From positions 1,798,001 to 1,862,000 of the forward strand of contig CAJSYZ010000007.1 in the NCBI GenBank assembly GCA_910574455.1: a stretch of 64,000 nucleotides of DNA, in the 5' to 3' direction. Under the pieces are notes generated by a model. The model worked only from the letters and a program-made list of their open reading frames with translations. It made no database searches and was not told the DNA's origin. The stretch's first letter is position 1, and the number at the start of each line of letters is the position of its first letter. Shown piece by piece: positions 45,137 through 57,519 of the stretch. The position numbers were made by a program, and so were the translations under genes. Source of the DNA: Trichaptum fuscoviolaceum. Lineage: Eukaryota > Basidiomycota > Agaricomycetes > Hymenochaetales > Trichaptaceae.

Positions 45137-45414
45137 TTTCAGTTCATATGTCTCTAATGCCTTTGTATAATGTACATACCTGAAATATGTGCTGTAAAAG
45201 CTAATTTTTATTAGTTCAAGAGTACCTACTTGGTCAATGGTAAATCAGCCTGAGTGTCACAGCGACTCGGACGTGACGCACTACGATAATGAATTTGTCA
45301 CGTAGTAGCCTGAGTATGCGGCGGCGGCGAATCGGTCTAGGCCAGTGTCACGGCTGTTTGCTTTATTACGTCTACTACCGCCTACTACACCTTAAAAGAG
45401 AGGCTTGGCGTCGG

Positions 45415-47778
45415 ATGGCACACCCACTACAGGACTACGCGTCCACCTCGCAGCCTTCAAGAGTTAGGGACGAAGACATGGGCAACCCGCTCACTGAAGG
45501 CGGAGACCTCGAACTACAGGGCCTCCTGTCTGGGCTGCCTACTCAGAACAGGCAGAAGGTTAAGACGGGGCATGATGAGAACGGGAGAGCGAAGCGAGAT
45601 AAGAAGAGTCTGGCTTTGTACAGATGGCTTGAGGATGACGGCGAAGGGGACGATGCGTGGTCTCGTAGACGGTTAACTTCTGTTGCGGGCTTGCTGATAC
45701 TCTTGCTCTTGGGGGCTGTTTTGCTCAGACCTCTCATTGCACCGAAGGCCAGGACGAAGACGCACCCGAACTCGAAGTTCAATGGCGCAGAGCTGAGGTC
45801 GAACGGCACACATGACTTCAAGAGAACAGTGCTGATATTCTCCATTGATGGCCTCCGGTGAGCTGTGTTTTGTTGCACGCAAGAACGCTACATATGCTAA
45901 TTTAGATATGTAGAGCGGACTACCTGGATCGTGGCTTGACACCGCATCTGCTAGACATCAGCAAGAAGGGGCTTAGAGCGAAATACATGCAACCCATATT
46001 TCCTGTGCGTTAAAATTCCTTGTTACAAGGAGCGCAATGTCTGATTTTCGTTCTTAGACTCTGACATTCCCGTATGTTCTATCTACCCCGCGATATCGAA
46101 AGTGTTAATCAGCATTCGCGCAGAAATCACTGGGCACTAATGTGCGTGCTCGACATTGTCTTTCAAGGTCCACTGCCGGCCTAACGTTATGTGTAGGACA
46201 GGTCTTTACGCAGAGTCTCACGGAATTGTGGCGAACGTGCGCGCACTCCTTATCAATAATCTACAAACAGAGGTTTTAACCTTTTAGATTGCTTCTTCAG
46301 AACTTCTGGGACCCAGTAACGGATACTGAATTCCACTACAACCAGGAGACCTCCACTTGGAATTCGACTTGGTGGCTGGGCGAGCCTGTGAGTATGCTCT
46401 TGATATCTGTGCCTGGTTTGCCCCTTTAACAAAAAGGTGCATGAATAGATGTGGGAAACGACGGGTCGTGCTGGTGTTCTCTCCGCCAACTTGATGTGGT
46501 ACGTGTTCTGGTTTCGTTAACGTGTCTACTCTGTTGATAGACATGGCATATGCCGACGAAGGATTGGCCCTCCAAAAACGTCAAGCGGTGCCTCACCGAC
46601 CTACTTCGTGCCGTGGAAGGTGAGCTTTTGTTGTCAATTAGTGGATCTCAATTGATCCATAATGCTATGCGAAGAACAAAGTACCTTTAAGCGATAAACT
46701 CGATCAGATCCTCAAATGGATTGACCTTCCTTTAGATAAGAGGCCACAACTTATAACGGGTGAGTGAACCCTTTTTATTGCATGCAAAATACTATAGCTC
46801 ACATATATATATCTGAAGCCTACGAACCTTCGGTAGATCAAGCGGGGCACAACGCAGGACCAAACTCTAAACTTGTCAATGTAAGAGCACTACCATTTTT
46901 GTACCAGCCGTACTTGTTCTGACAGCAATGCAGGATACTCTGAAATATGTCGATAATTTCGCAAGGGATCTCCATACTCAGCTAGCTGCTCGGAATCTTT
47001 CGGAAATTGTCGACGTGATCTTTGTCAGTGACCATGGTATGACAGATACGAGCCATCCGGAGTTGGTTTACATGGACGACATCCTGGGAGAGGAGGGCAT
47101 TGCAAAGATCGAACATGAAGACGGTTAGTCTCAGCGACTTCAAATGTTTATGACCTGCATTTTAAGAAGTGAACAGGATGGCCAAGTGCTGGCATTCGTT
47201 TCTCGCAGAACTGCAACGCTTCCCATTATCTTGACATCCTTCTGAATGCAGCAAAGACCAATTCCGAGAAGTTCTCTGTGTATACAAAGGAAACAATGCC
47301 CGAGCGATATCATTATTCTCACAACGAACGGATTGCGCCTATCTACGTTATTCCGAAGATAGGGTATGCATTGACAACTCACGAAGAGGGTGATTCCGGA
47401 TTGTCTAAGGGCGTGAGCATTTTCAAAGTTTATATTCGTGGCTGAGGACTAAAGACTGATTAAAACCCTAATTGATAGAACCATGGGTACGATAACAATG
47501 AGCCTTCCATGTATGCGACGTTCGTTGCACATGGCCCCTTTTCGACAAACGTCAAAGATGTACACGAAAAGCGAAGGTCATCATCCTTAATTTCCAGAGT
47601 AATGCCTGGGCTGTTCAAGCGCGCCGGTGAAGGATGGCACTCAGTTGAGGGCTCGACATACGTTATGGATGGATTCGAGAACGTGCAGGTTTATGGATTG
47701 GTGATGAAACTGCTTGGATTAGAGCACTGGTCCGCGAATAACAACGGAACCAAAGGCTTCTGGGATAAATACCTTTAG
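45415..47778 (+). CDS. Type I phosphodiesterase/nucleotide pyrophosphatase (NPP family)
   Basis: Thirteen exons join without a stop to 557 residues: 45415-45857, 45914-46004, 46058-46071, 46124-46141, 46197-46236, 46301-46387, 46449-46498, 46562-46619, 46675-46759, 46819-46880, 46934-47123, 47177-47412, 47479-47778. The chosen start is ATG 45415; an in-frame extension upstream lies in repeat-like sequence. It is a type II membrane protein with one membrane segment (about residues 90-115, LLILLLLGAVLL) and a lumenal or extracellular catalytic domain. Metal and nucleophile motifs are visible: FSIDG, TLTFPNHW with the catalytic Thr, EPSVDQAGHNAGPNS, SDHGMT and NHGYDN. The enzyme hydrolyses nucleotide diester or pyrophosphate bonds using two zinc ions. 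The Thr motif is encoded across two microexons of 14 and 18 nt. Confidence 0.92.
46058..46141 (+). other. Two consecutive microexons (14 and 18 nt) encoding the NPP nucleophile motif
   Basis: Exon 46058-46071 (ACTCTGACATTCCC) and exon 46124-46141 join to give TLTFP-NHWAL, the motif with the catalytic Thr. The flanking introns have clear GT and AG borders (GTATGT at 46072, CGCAG at 46119-46123). Confidence 0.75.
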
Positions 47779-48266
47779 GCTATTGGATTTGCCTGCCCTT
47801 TCTAACATGCCACCATGTATTGTAACTATTAGGATAGATTCTTAGGATAGATTATTGCCACCTCGCATTACAGAAAACGGGAACTAACCTTGCATAGTGA
47901 GAAGACCAAAACAAAAGGCGAATATGGCAGGTATAGGGAAGCTAGTGTGAAATAACCTAAGTACATGCTAATAAACATAAGAGTTAAAGTGAACATGCCA
48001 TAGCGCTCTGCGATTATACGTACATGCAAATTTTATCCGTAGTCCACATTGGTTTTCGAATGATACGAAATAAATAATATTATATCAATAACCGGGTTGA
48101 GCCGGTATTGTAACGTGGTTTTCAGTTGAATAGATACGATGCATGAGCGAGATGGATAAAAAGAAAAAAATACACTCAATATTAATGGATTGAGACGAAT
48201 CATCAGATGCTGTCCAGCATATTTTGTACATGATTGATGAGATTTTAGCGGCGTTCCTTCCGCCCC
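47779..48266. other. Convergent 3' intergenic region
   Basis: AT-rich 3' flanks of the phosphodiesterase and F-box genes; no gene seen. Confidence 0.6.
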
Positions 48267-49540
48267 TCATCCATTCAATCCGTCATCTCTGCGAAGAGTT
48301 ATCCCGTCGCATGCGCCGTCGAACTTTCTATGAATGCTGGTGCCTCTCTGGCCGCTCTCGTCTTCCCAAACACGCATCCAAGCGTTGGCCCACAGAATCC
48401 TCTTCAAGCTGGGCATGTGCTCGGCTATGGATTTTGTAACCGCGTTCTCAGCGCGTATCGCGTGTGCATGGCTGTAAGCTTTTGTGCACTTCGGACAGTC
48501 GACGGCATGGATATCGACGCAGTCCTCTGAGTTGCCGTGCGCATCCATCGCTTCCAATAGATTCCGAACCGAATCTAGATGGACGCGAATGGACAAGAGG
48601 CGTAAGCGACCAAGTGGGGAAATAAGGTTAAGAATGATACGCTGTGCAATGAAATTCAAATTCAAATTATAATCTTCGATTAGCAGAGACCGAGACTTAC
48701 CGCAGCTAATTCATCGTCCTCCGGGAGGTAGCGCACCTGAGAGAAGAGCGGTGGTGTCTCGCGAGTCATCGGTGAGCGAAGTCGAAGCTCTTCAAGACAT
48801 GGGAATCCCCGTAGGTCTATATTTCTCCATGACGTGAGATCTTTTAAAATTGCGCAGTCCAAGCGAACGAGCCGCGACGCGGATGGTACTCTTGATATGT
48901 GCCGGACAAAATCTCCAGATAAGACGAATGACTCCAACTGCGAATAGCCCTTCACTTTAAGGAAGATTTCCTCTGCGCGGCCCGGTTCTTCGTCGAGGGA
49001 AGTCAGATCACCCAGAAAAAACTCCTCGGATTCAGTAAACCTGCAGTAATCGATGTAGAACGTGAGGTCCAGATGGCTAGAATGTTTTGGATGAATGTTT
49101 TATACATTAGAATACCAATGAACAATGTAGCACAAAATACGTGGATATAGGCGCACTTACCGAATAGCTGCTGGATTGACCTTTGTGTCTTCCAAAAATT
49201 GATCCAGACTGAAGAAGTGCTGACTCTCAAAGAAAATGCTTGATGCCAACCGTTTGAAGAACAATGAGGCATCTGAGAAGCCTTGGATCAGCTCTCGGCA
49301 TTCTGGTGGAGGCAAGAACGTTTCTGCAGTCCAAGTCGGAGAGACAGCAAGTTTGATAATGTGTTTCCAGACCTCGATCGGTAACATAGTTGCTATGACA
49401 GACGAGCCTCTGCTATCATCGTGTTGAGTGAGAGCCATAGAAGGCACCGAGTAGGTGGGGAGAAAGAGACGAAGAGACAAGGACTCCGCAGATGCTGGGA
49501 TGTCGCACATGACGCCGTCACGGTCAGCTAACTGGTACAT
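48267..49540 (-). CDS. F-box protein (376 residues)
   Basis: Three exons: 49540-49161, 49076-48701, 48641-48267, with good GT..AG introns and phase 0 at the last junction. An F-box-like N-terminus (IATMLPIEVWKHIIKLA, about residues 50-66) is followed by leucine-rich sequence (LRLRSPM, LDCAILKDL) and a C-terminal CPKCTKAYSHAHAI motif. In agaricomycetes such genes form large families that act as substrate receptors of SCF ubiquitin ligases. The target is unknown. The joined frame is open. A start at the internal Met of SVPSMALTQHDD is also possible. Confidence 0.75.
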
Positions 49541-50937
49541 ACTCCTAGTAATTTAACACGTCCGAACCCCGCTGGTCTTTCCGATTGCTCTTATCATCCA
49601 GAGAACTTGCTTAGCAGGTGACAACTTGATCAGCTGAGCATATGAAATTGCGTTCGCGCAGAATGAATAGGTTGTATGTAGTCAGGAGATTAGAATTCGA
49701 GGGCCAGTCAACCTGGAATATCAGGAACAAAATCCGCCATGTTAACCATTGATAACCGCCATAAATCCGAAGAGCTCTGAAATGCGTAAAATTTTCCGCT
49801 TACTCGAGCTTACATCGCAGGTTGAGTGGGCAGAAGATTTTCAATAGAAGTCATGCCGCAAGCGGGTCACCCAACAAGTAATAGAACGGCCACTTACCCA
49901 TGAAGTAGGAAAAGTAAGTATGTCCGTGCAAAGTTCGATTCCTAGTTGCTAGATGGTGAGTTATCACGGACAACGGAAAGCGAGATATGGTCAGGCATGA
50001 GAGAAGGCCGAACACGTACCAAGATCTAGTTGAAGCCATCCACCATCCATCGAAGTAGAGTGCAAGCACAAATAATCTCATTCAACGCAACCCTCCTTGT
50101 TACAGCTTCCTTCAAATTTAGATAGCGTACTTTCTGTCGTCCAGACTTAACCACTATCCCAGCCGTGAACGTCTGATATATAAGCCCTCGGAGCGTCAAT
50201 AATGCAGGATACGAAGCTCAGGCATTCAAAGTATGGTACAGAGCTGCACAAGGTCCGTGAAGAGCATCAAGTGTTAATTTGTCAAAAAAAAAAAGGCGAC
50301 AAGAAGATGTCCGAGTACCAGTAACGAGGGGTTTCGAACGAGGAGACTCACTACTATTACTACTACGTACTACGTATTTGGCGTTATTTGCCTTAGACGT
50401 TTGAAACTTAAAATTACATTTTATTTAATAACCACCATCATATCACAGAATCCATAGGTTTTTGCATCGACTTACATTGGCATGGTTTGACCGCTTTGAA
50501 TGTCAAGCCGGAGTACTGGTGAGTGTGCGACGTTAGCCATCAACCACTGCATCGAGCCATCGGCATCACCGCATGGTGTAGCATTGGTGAGCACAACGCT
50601 GAAGATCGCGCCCGAAGGACCTACGCCATTTTCAGAACAAGACTCCATACAGAAAATCTTGAGACGGAGCCATTGTTTGTGGAAGTGCATTTATTGTGAA
50701 AATTCACTGCGTTCACAGGACAGAAAGGAATCCAAAATGGGTCCTGGGAGTAATATTATCTGCCCTCGTCCATTCATATTTTTCTCTTATACCGTATCCT
50801 CACAGTAACAATTCTACCCCAAAGCTTGGAAAGGACACGGCTAAAAGATGTTCGTGAATTCGTCTCTGCCTGACTCTGGCTTAGTCGTATACTAGTACTC
50901 CCTCTCCAGCAACATCGTATCATTTATCCATCAACGG
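49541..50937. other. Intergenic region with a short orphan frame
   Basis: No confident gene. A minus-strand open frame at 50472-50690 (72 residues, Cys/Met-rich, ending SGQTMPM) may be the last exon of a lost gene. A poly-A run (50285-50296) is present. Confidence 0.4.
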
Positions 50938-53540
50938 TCACAATGAGATCCGAGCCCCTTCAAACATATCAGCCCATGAGATATCAAACGGACGAGGAAT
51001 AATTTGCATCTGCCGCAGTTCTTCAGCCGCTTGTAAAAGCACCCGGTCTTCGGTAGAGAAGGTATCTACAAAATCCAGTGCGTTACCGAAGATTGAACTT
51101 TCCGTTTGACAAATAGTCCCTTTCTCTGGCAGGATACCATCCACGAAGTAGCTCCGGATTGCCTTGAATGTGCATATTGAAGATGCTGAGATGGAGCAGT
51201 GCTATACCGCGTGTTTTGTTAGCGAACATCAGATCGAGAGAAGAATGGCTCACTCCAGATGAATTTTGGGTCAGAACAACTGAATTATTGAATCCCTTCG
51301 ACATTTTGTGGGCACTGAGGTGAATTAGTCAATAAAGGGAGCAAATCAATGGATCGACAACGTACTCCCAAAGAGGTGTGACAGGGTCTATCATAGCACA
51401 GAAAACAATGTTAAATTTATATGAAAAAAGGTATTAAACAGATCCTCACCGGCCGTATTGCCAATGAGCAGCAATGGATGACACGTGTTTTGTTCGAAAG
51501 ACCCTACGCAAATGTATTAGTATGCATCATGGTACGTTGTCGAACAAACTGGATTCACCATTAAAGCGGTCCTTAGCACGTATCGTCCACCCACTGAAAC
51601 AATCAGCTTATCACACATCTCCCTACTACAGAGGCATCACAATGACTCACGAGCATTAAAGGTGGTATGGCCAAACATCGGAAAATGTCGTATTTTGCGC
51701 CATCTTGTCGTATACGGCACGAACGTCTTCCAGCGTCTCGTTGAAGAGTGCGGCATCGCCACACACTATCGCAATTGTAGGCGTGATACCACCCCACGGG
51801 CGGACATCATTGCCTGGCTCCGGACAATCACACTTGAAGGTGATCCACATATCGGGAAAAGCTCATCTCATCACCTCGTTCGAGAGCAGCTAAAAGCGAT
51901 AAGAGGGTTTTGCCACTTCCACCGTGCGTCTTATAAAGGCTACTAAAGATCATACTCTTCACCGTCGAATAGTCGATGGGACCATAGAAGCTCCCACTCC
52001 ACAGATATGGAAGAGGCTCTGCTTTGATTTTCGCCAGAAGCTTGTTTAAACGCTCAGAAATAAGCCAGGCATTATGCTCGTACATGGGGCATTTCTCAGG
52101 TCCAGCAAGAACACAGGACTGAAATACATCGAACAACACTGCATCAGCATCGCGTAGGTTGTTCGACCAAAGCCCTGCAGATAGGTACGACATGAGTCTT
52201 CTAAACCTCGCATCATTCCTGTGATTCTTACCCGCATAGTAGTCCTCTGAGTCGACAACGCCGTCGATGACAATTCTTCCAACTTTGTCCTGATGCCAGT
52301 TGTCAACTATGAGCGCAGGCTGACTAAAGACCTGAGATTTTACCGGAAACATGGCAGCGAAGCTGTAAACAGTTTAGCATAATAGATTCATGGTTAAAAG
52401 CCACATAGACTTACGTAGCTCCCAATACCAACCCATAACTTCAATATAACATACGTAAATGCCTAACTACAGCAAAAGATGGCGTGATCACTCACGAGAA
52501 CCCCCAGAACTGCAGCTTGTCAGAGTCAAGTGCATTGACAATGCTCAACATATCAGTTGCAACTGTGGCTGTCGAAACATGGGAAGCGTATCTCTCCGCC
52601 TTCATTTTTGCAAGTTTCCCCAGAAGTTTGCTTCTTGCGTATGCATCACTGAACGCAGATGACGAGGCGTTGAGGCTGACCGGCATCTCGAGGGTAAATT
52701 TGGCAGCCTCAAGAGTGGACTCGAAAACGTCGAATCCGGGGGTAGTAAAGAGAACGCCTACGAAAAAGCTCATTATCATTCTTGTAGACACGAAATCTCA
52801 GGTAACACATACCACGAGGGTCAAATCCGATAAAATCGAATCCGGCACCTATCAGCTTGCGTATGCTCGGCGATACGCTTAGGACGAGCGATACACCTGA
52901 GCCTCCAGGACCACCTGAAGATATCTCAGGATGTGTCAATTTTAAGAACGCCAGCAATGGACAGACCTCGGTTGAACGATATAGGACCTTTATACTTCTC
53001 ATGACCGGGTTGATATGCTGATTGATGCCTTACGAGAGCTATAGCAGCCTGCTCTCTATAGGGTTCAGAGTAATCCAAAGGAACCTAAGGAATGAAAGAG
53101 CATTAGTTGAGGACTGACGCAGCTGTTGTGCATGACCCACGCTGAGCCTGGCGCAGTGGTACTGCGTGCCAAGAAACCCGTAGCAGCTTGTCGAATTTGG
53201 CGTCTTTGTTGGCAGATGCTCTTCACATAAATCATAAGTAAGCATACAAACGCCTTTGGCACGACAAGTGGATGCTCACATCTGTCCAATTAAAATCGGC
53301 TCCAAGCTGCAATGGCCGCTCATGATAGGGTGTTGCGGACGGATTTGTATTGAGGTCTTGTTGGGCATGTAAGCTTGGCCTTCTCAGCCTTTCAACTGGG
53401 CCTCTCCAACAGAAGAGGCCAATTAGACCGAGCAAAGCGACAGCAGCTATACGGCGAGTTCGCCTAGCATGACCATGACGGCTGTGTTCCTTCTCGATAC
53501 TAAATTTGCTGTTGTTACTGACGTCCTCTGCGCTGTTATG
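50938..53540 (-). pseudogene. TAP-like serine peptidase (alpha/beta hydrolase), probably inactivated
   Basis: A multi-exon homologue of the tripeptidyl-aminopeptidase-like (TAP) proteins. It has an N-terminal membrane anchor (AVALLGLIGLFCW) and an oxyanion-type GGPGGSG segment (52813-52914). The nucleophile elbow GFSYG has its Ser codon split between exon 52496-52757 and the 24-nt exon 52415-52438. The TAP-type C-terminal domain supplies the acid region (LLLIGNTADPVTPLWE, about 51375-51480) and the His motif (NSSGHCS). Other exons seen: 52967-53084, 52344-52362 (19 nt), 52232-52289, about 51840-52174. Two lesions appear: a frame change at about 51840-51885 and an in-frame TAA at 51656-51658 just before CSGW. 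Such proteins are secreted or membrane exopeptidases. The first coding exon is uncertain. Confidence 0.7.
52344..52438 (-). other. Microexons of 24 and 19 nt next to the peptidase nucleophile
   Basis: Exon 52415-52438 (24 nt) completes the Ser codon of GFSYG, and exon 52344-52362 (19 nt) encodes FAAMFP. The introns on both sides carry GT and AG borders and their removal keeps the frame. Confidence 0.65.
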
Positions 53541-53699
53541 CGTTTATTTGACTCCCGGAACAGTTTCAAGGTCGCTACCGACCATTTCGTCGTCTGGAGA
53601 GTCAAGACGATATCACAGTGAACGGGAGGGTACGCGCAGATGCGAGAAGATGGACAAGAGGCCACTTCTATAGCCCTTCCCGTCATGTCTGACCCAAAA

Positions 53700-55923
53700 C
53701 CATCACGATCAAATTGACACTCGATTTATCCATAGTTATCAAGATAGATCATGAGGACAAGAGAGCAAATCTGAGCTTCTATCAAACACTAATCCTGATG
53801 AGAAACTTGACCATGAGAAGCATCACTCGTACCTTATTATTACCGTAGCTACTTTGAAGCGTAACGATCCCAGCCTTCTCCGGTTACGATTGTGAAGTTC
53901 GACAGACATAGAGTAAGGATTCAGCAGGTTTCTGACGCGAGCACCTGAATGAAACTTGAAGAGGAGCGGAATGAGCCTGAGTTCCAACACGACTCGGAGT
54001 TCCAACCTCGGGCTTTCAGGGCACTGGTAGTGGCATGCATCTCAAGTTTCAACGTACAACATGCAGACTCGGTTCTCTAAAGACTGCATCCATTGCGGGG
54101 CGCATCCCTCCTGATTGAAAGCATTGAAGAAGTGGTTATGAAGGTAAGGAGAGTTCTTAGTGAAGCTATCGTTTTCTGAACTGTTGTGTTTTAGTCCTGC
54201 GGAATTCTTCAACTTCAAGTGTTGGAGCGCCAACAATTATCACTGCATAACACTTCCTCGGCGGTTCGACAGCATTAAAGTCCTTATCTTTAAATATCCG
54301 GGAGACTATAGCATAGAGACTTCTCGAACATCTCCTCACTTTCAGCTGGTGCACGGATAACCGTGTTGATAAAGTGACGACGCAGAATACGGGAGGAATT
54401 ATGAGCCGTACTGGTGTTCGATATGGTGAGCTCAGAGCAGCTTGTTAATGATCAAAAGGTTGTTGAGTCCCATCCCATAGTCGCCCATCAAGCACCGGAG
54501 CATATACTCGTACGAGTTGTATTAGATCTCGTTGCAGAATAACTTGATTCGATGAGGGTCATTCCCTCTCATCCATTGGTACCGGAGCTGGTTTCAGAGC
54601 GTTGGGAAGTGATGCCAATCGCTATGTTAGGCCCGTCCATCGATTTTGCATCATTGTCTGCATTGTGCTATGATATCTCAGGCAGTGCATCCCCTGTCAG
54701 GTAGTGCATCCCCTGCCTGTGCGAAGTGAAGGTCATCTGCAAACATTACTTCTAAGCCCTAGCTTTGCCCTCAGGTTCCCGAGTTCAGGTCTATGAAGTG
54801 GCCGAGGAAATTTACGACAATGAGGCTCACGAGCGAGTGTTTGGCCCACAAAATGCTGATCCTATGCAACATTTGATATTTGTCCGATCCACCGGCCTCT
54901 AACTGGAACAAGTGCACAGATGGGTGCTCGAGGACATCAGTTCGGACAAATGCAAGGCACATCGGTGACGTTATAGGTTAAAATGGCTACAAATACTAAT
55001 GTGTCGAGCCTGAAGTGCTGGAGTTCAGAGGTTGCTTCACTGCTAAGTGGTCGAAATTAATGGTTTAGCTTGCGACAAGCACTTGTGGCATCAGCGAGTC
55101 CGACACCCTCTTGCAGCTCATTCATCTTCAGCCCTGCAGTCTTCCATTCACTCAAAGTTTTCGAGTTGATCACACCTATCAAAAGTTGATATCCAACTCT
55201 TTCGCGCAAACCACCTTCTCGGATCATACCACCTGGGCCGCTGACACACAAGGCTAACAAGTAGTAACGGAAGGCCAGACGCCAGGACAACTGCAGGTGC
55301 CGGTCTAGGCGCAAAGTTTTTAGATGATTATTGTCCAAATCAAGTACCCACGTCTTGACAAGTGTCTTCATATTCCGAACGGATATCTGCTTATATCTTC
55401 TGTCCGACTTCGGACTTGGGTATGGTAAGGGCGATAAGTATTGATACTTTCTGTGGTTGGTCCTCTGAGCTCTTTTTTCCTATCGTATGCCTGCCTTGTG
55501 AGTTTGATGTTCTTAACCTGGGGAAGTGGATGCTGTACGCTGATCGCTGATGGTATCCGATATAGAACACCTGGGAAGTTCTGCCAACATTCAATATAAC
55601 CTTCTATCACGCTCTTTGTCCTCTCTTGACTTAGCTGAGTTCAGTATTCGGCGATGTTTCTCTTGCGGTGGCATTGACAATTGAAGTCCCCGTCCGTACC
55701 TCCCGCTACAGTCAATCTATCTCAACGCCGACCTTATCTGTCGAGTCATGATATAGCTTCCGTGTGCTGACGTCGACAACTGAAGACCTCATGCGGACCT
55801 GCAAAGTCGATTGCAATGCACAAGACCTGTTTAATCCCGTTGGGAAACGCATAAAAGCACGCGCACAGCTTGCCGCAAATCCCCTGTACGCTCTCATTTT
55901 CTACACACGTTTTGATTTTGGTC
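53700..55923. other. Region without a confident gene
   Basis: Holds Plavaka-type motifs at about 53935-54060 (CGACTCGGAGTTCC, GGGCACTGGTAGTGGC). A minus-strand open frame at 55057-55371 (104 residues, with SGPGGMIREGGLRERVG) reads like a conserved protein but I cannot assign it. No exons join to it with confidence. Confidence 0.4.
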
Positions 55924-57004
55924 ATGCCATCCGAGCTCGTCTCCAAGGTACTCTTCTCCTCGGACAACAATGAGGTCTACGCTGAATGCGTCGGCGACCA
56001 TTCCAAACCACATCTTGTCTTTGTCCACGGATTTACGCTCAGTGGCGCTGTATTCGACAAGATATTTCATGACGCAAAGTATCAGGAAGATTACTATTTG
56101 GTACTTCAATTTTATCACCGTAATGCGTGAAAAACGACTGACCAATTTCCAGGTCAGATACGATGTGCGAGGTCACGGACGGAGCGGAAAGCCTGACTCG
56201 ATAAAAGGCTATACCCCTCAGCTTTATGCGGATGACTTCTTGGCTGTTTCACGTGCCTTTGACCTCCTCAAACCCATTTATGTCGGATGGTTGGTCTCAA
56301 TCCCAAACTCCTCATCACATTTTCTGATTGACTGAATAGGAGCCTGGGAGGTACGATCCAGATGTGTGCGCTCAATGACCACCCTGCTTATCTTTCTCTC
56401 AGGGACTCCTGCGGCAGATATAGTCGCGTGTCTCCCAGAGGATACTCTCTCTGGCATCGTATATATCGCGAGCTTCTTTGGCATGCAGTCTATTCCCGTC
56501 TTTCTCTTGCCCTTCGCGGCTGAGCAGGTTTCAGTCATGATCTCTGCCGAAGCCTCGACCGAAGCCCAAAGAGACGCTATCCTCCGCTTTTCAGATGCAA
56601 TATTCGATACGTACTCGGACTGCAACCCGTACTCACCAGCAGACGCGCATGTGCGGCAGTTGCGGCGGTGGGACGTTCAGTCAAATTGGTTAGGGTACGG
56701 TGTTCATCAAAGCACTGCAGACCGAAATAATATTGCCATGCGTCAGAATGACACTGGGCCACTGTTTGCGCTGGGAAAGAAGGGGTTTCCTGTCCTCATT
56801 GTGCACGGGACAGGTGATGCGATCGTTGATCCGGTCAAAGAGGTCGAGGAAGGGAAAAAGTATTTCACGAACTTGACCGTTGCTTTGATCGAGCCTGAGG
56901 ACGGCGGGAACCATGCCCCGTTCCACGAGAACCCGAGCCTGGTGATGGAGCACATCCGGTCGTTCGTAAAGAAAGTAATAACGGTATGTTCGGGTACTAT
57001 CTAG
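55924..57004 (+). CDS. Alpha/beta hydrolase (308 residues)
   Basis: Four exons: 55924-56100, 56153-56289, 56340-56350 and 56403-57004, all with GT..AG borders, giving an open frame of 308 residues. Motifs in order: the oxyanion-site region HLVFVHGFTLSGAVFD, then YDVRGHGRSGKPD (cap entry), the nucleophile elbow YVGWSLGG with catalytic Ser, and the acid region VLIVHGTGDAIVDP. The catalytic His lies in EDGGNHAPFHE. No signal peptide is seen, so it is likely cytosolic. Mushroom genomes carry many related paralogues, often described as haloperoxidase-like or epoxide-hydrolase-like; the substrate cannot be read from the sequence. The catalytic Ser codon lies within an 11-nt exon. Confidence 0.88.
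56340..56350 (+). other. 11-nt microexon carrying the catalytic serine codon
   Basis: GAGCCTGGGAG between introns 56290-56339 and 56351-56402. Splicing through it is required to make GWSLGG and to keep the frame; skipping it would lose the nucleophile. Confidence 0.75.
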
Positions 57005-57519
57005 TGAAATGCAAGATGAGTGATTCTCATATGTGTATGTTATGTAGGGTTGATTTTTTTCGATTTATTAACCTGTATGTACAAATCGGTCCAATCCGAC
57101 GGTGCTTTATTGTCTACATATCTGCGTAACCGACCACTGAACGATTCGAGTTAAAACTTGGTGAGTGATGTACTTGGATTCTGAGAGCAATAACTACTCC
57201 GTGTTCAAGTTTATAGTGGAAGTAATAAATTAACTTTTGCTCTTCATCATAGTACTTCAACGCAGTTTCCAATCATTTTAAGCACCAAATCTATTTATAG
57301 ATAATAATGGGTCGTCCGAGATAAACAGCATGCATGTAATTGAATGCAATATTGTACAGATAAAGAGTTCAGTACGTTCGGCTCATCAGCGTCCGCCATA
57401 ATAAACAAAACAAAGGCAACTAAAGTCATTCTTTCTCTCAAGTTCTCGTCTTCGACCCGGAGTTTCGTCATTTGAAATGACACCGCACACGTTTACGCGC
57501 CGGTCTTCGCTCCATGCAC
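57005..57519. other. Convergent 3' region
   Basis: AT-rich 3' flank between the alpha/beta hydrolase and the Cys-rich gene; nothing else seen. Confidence 0.6.
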
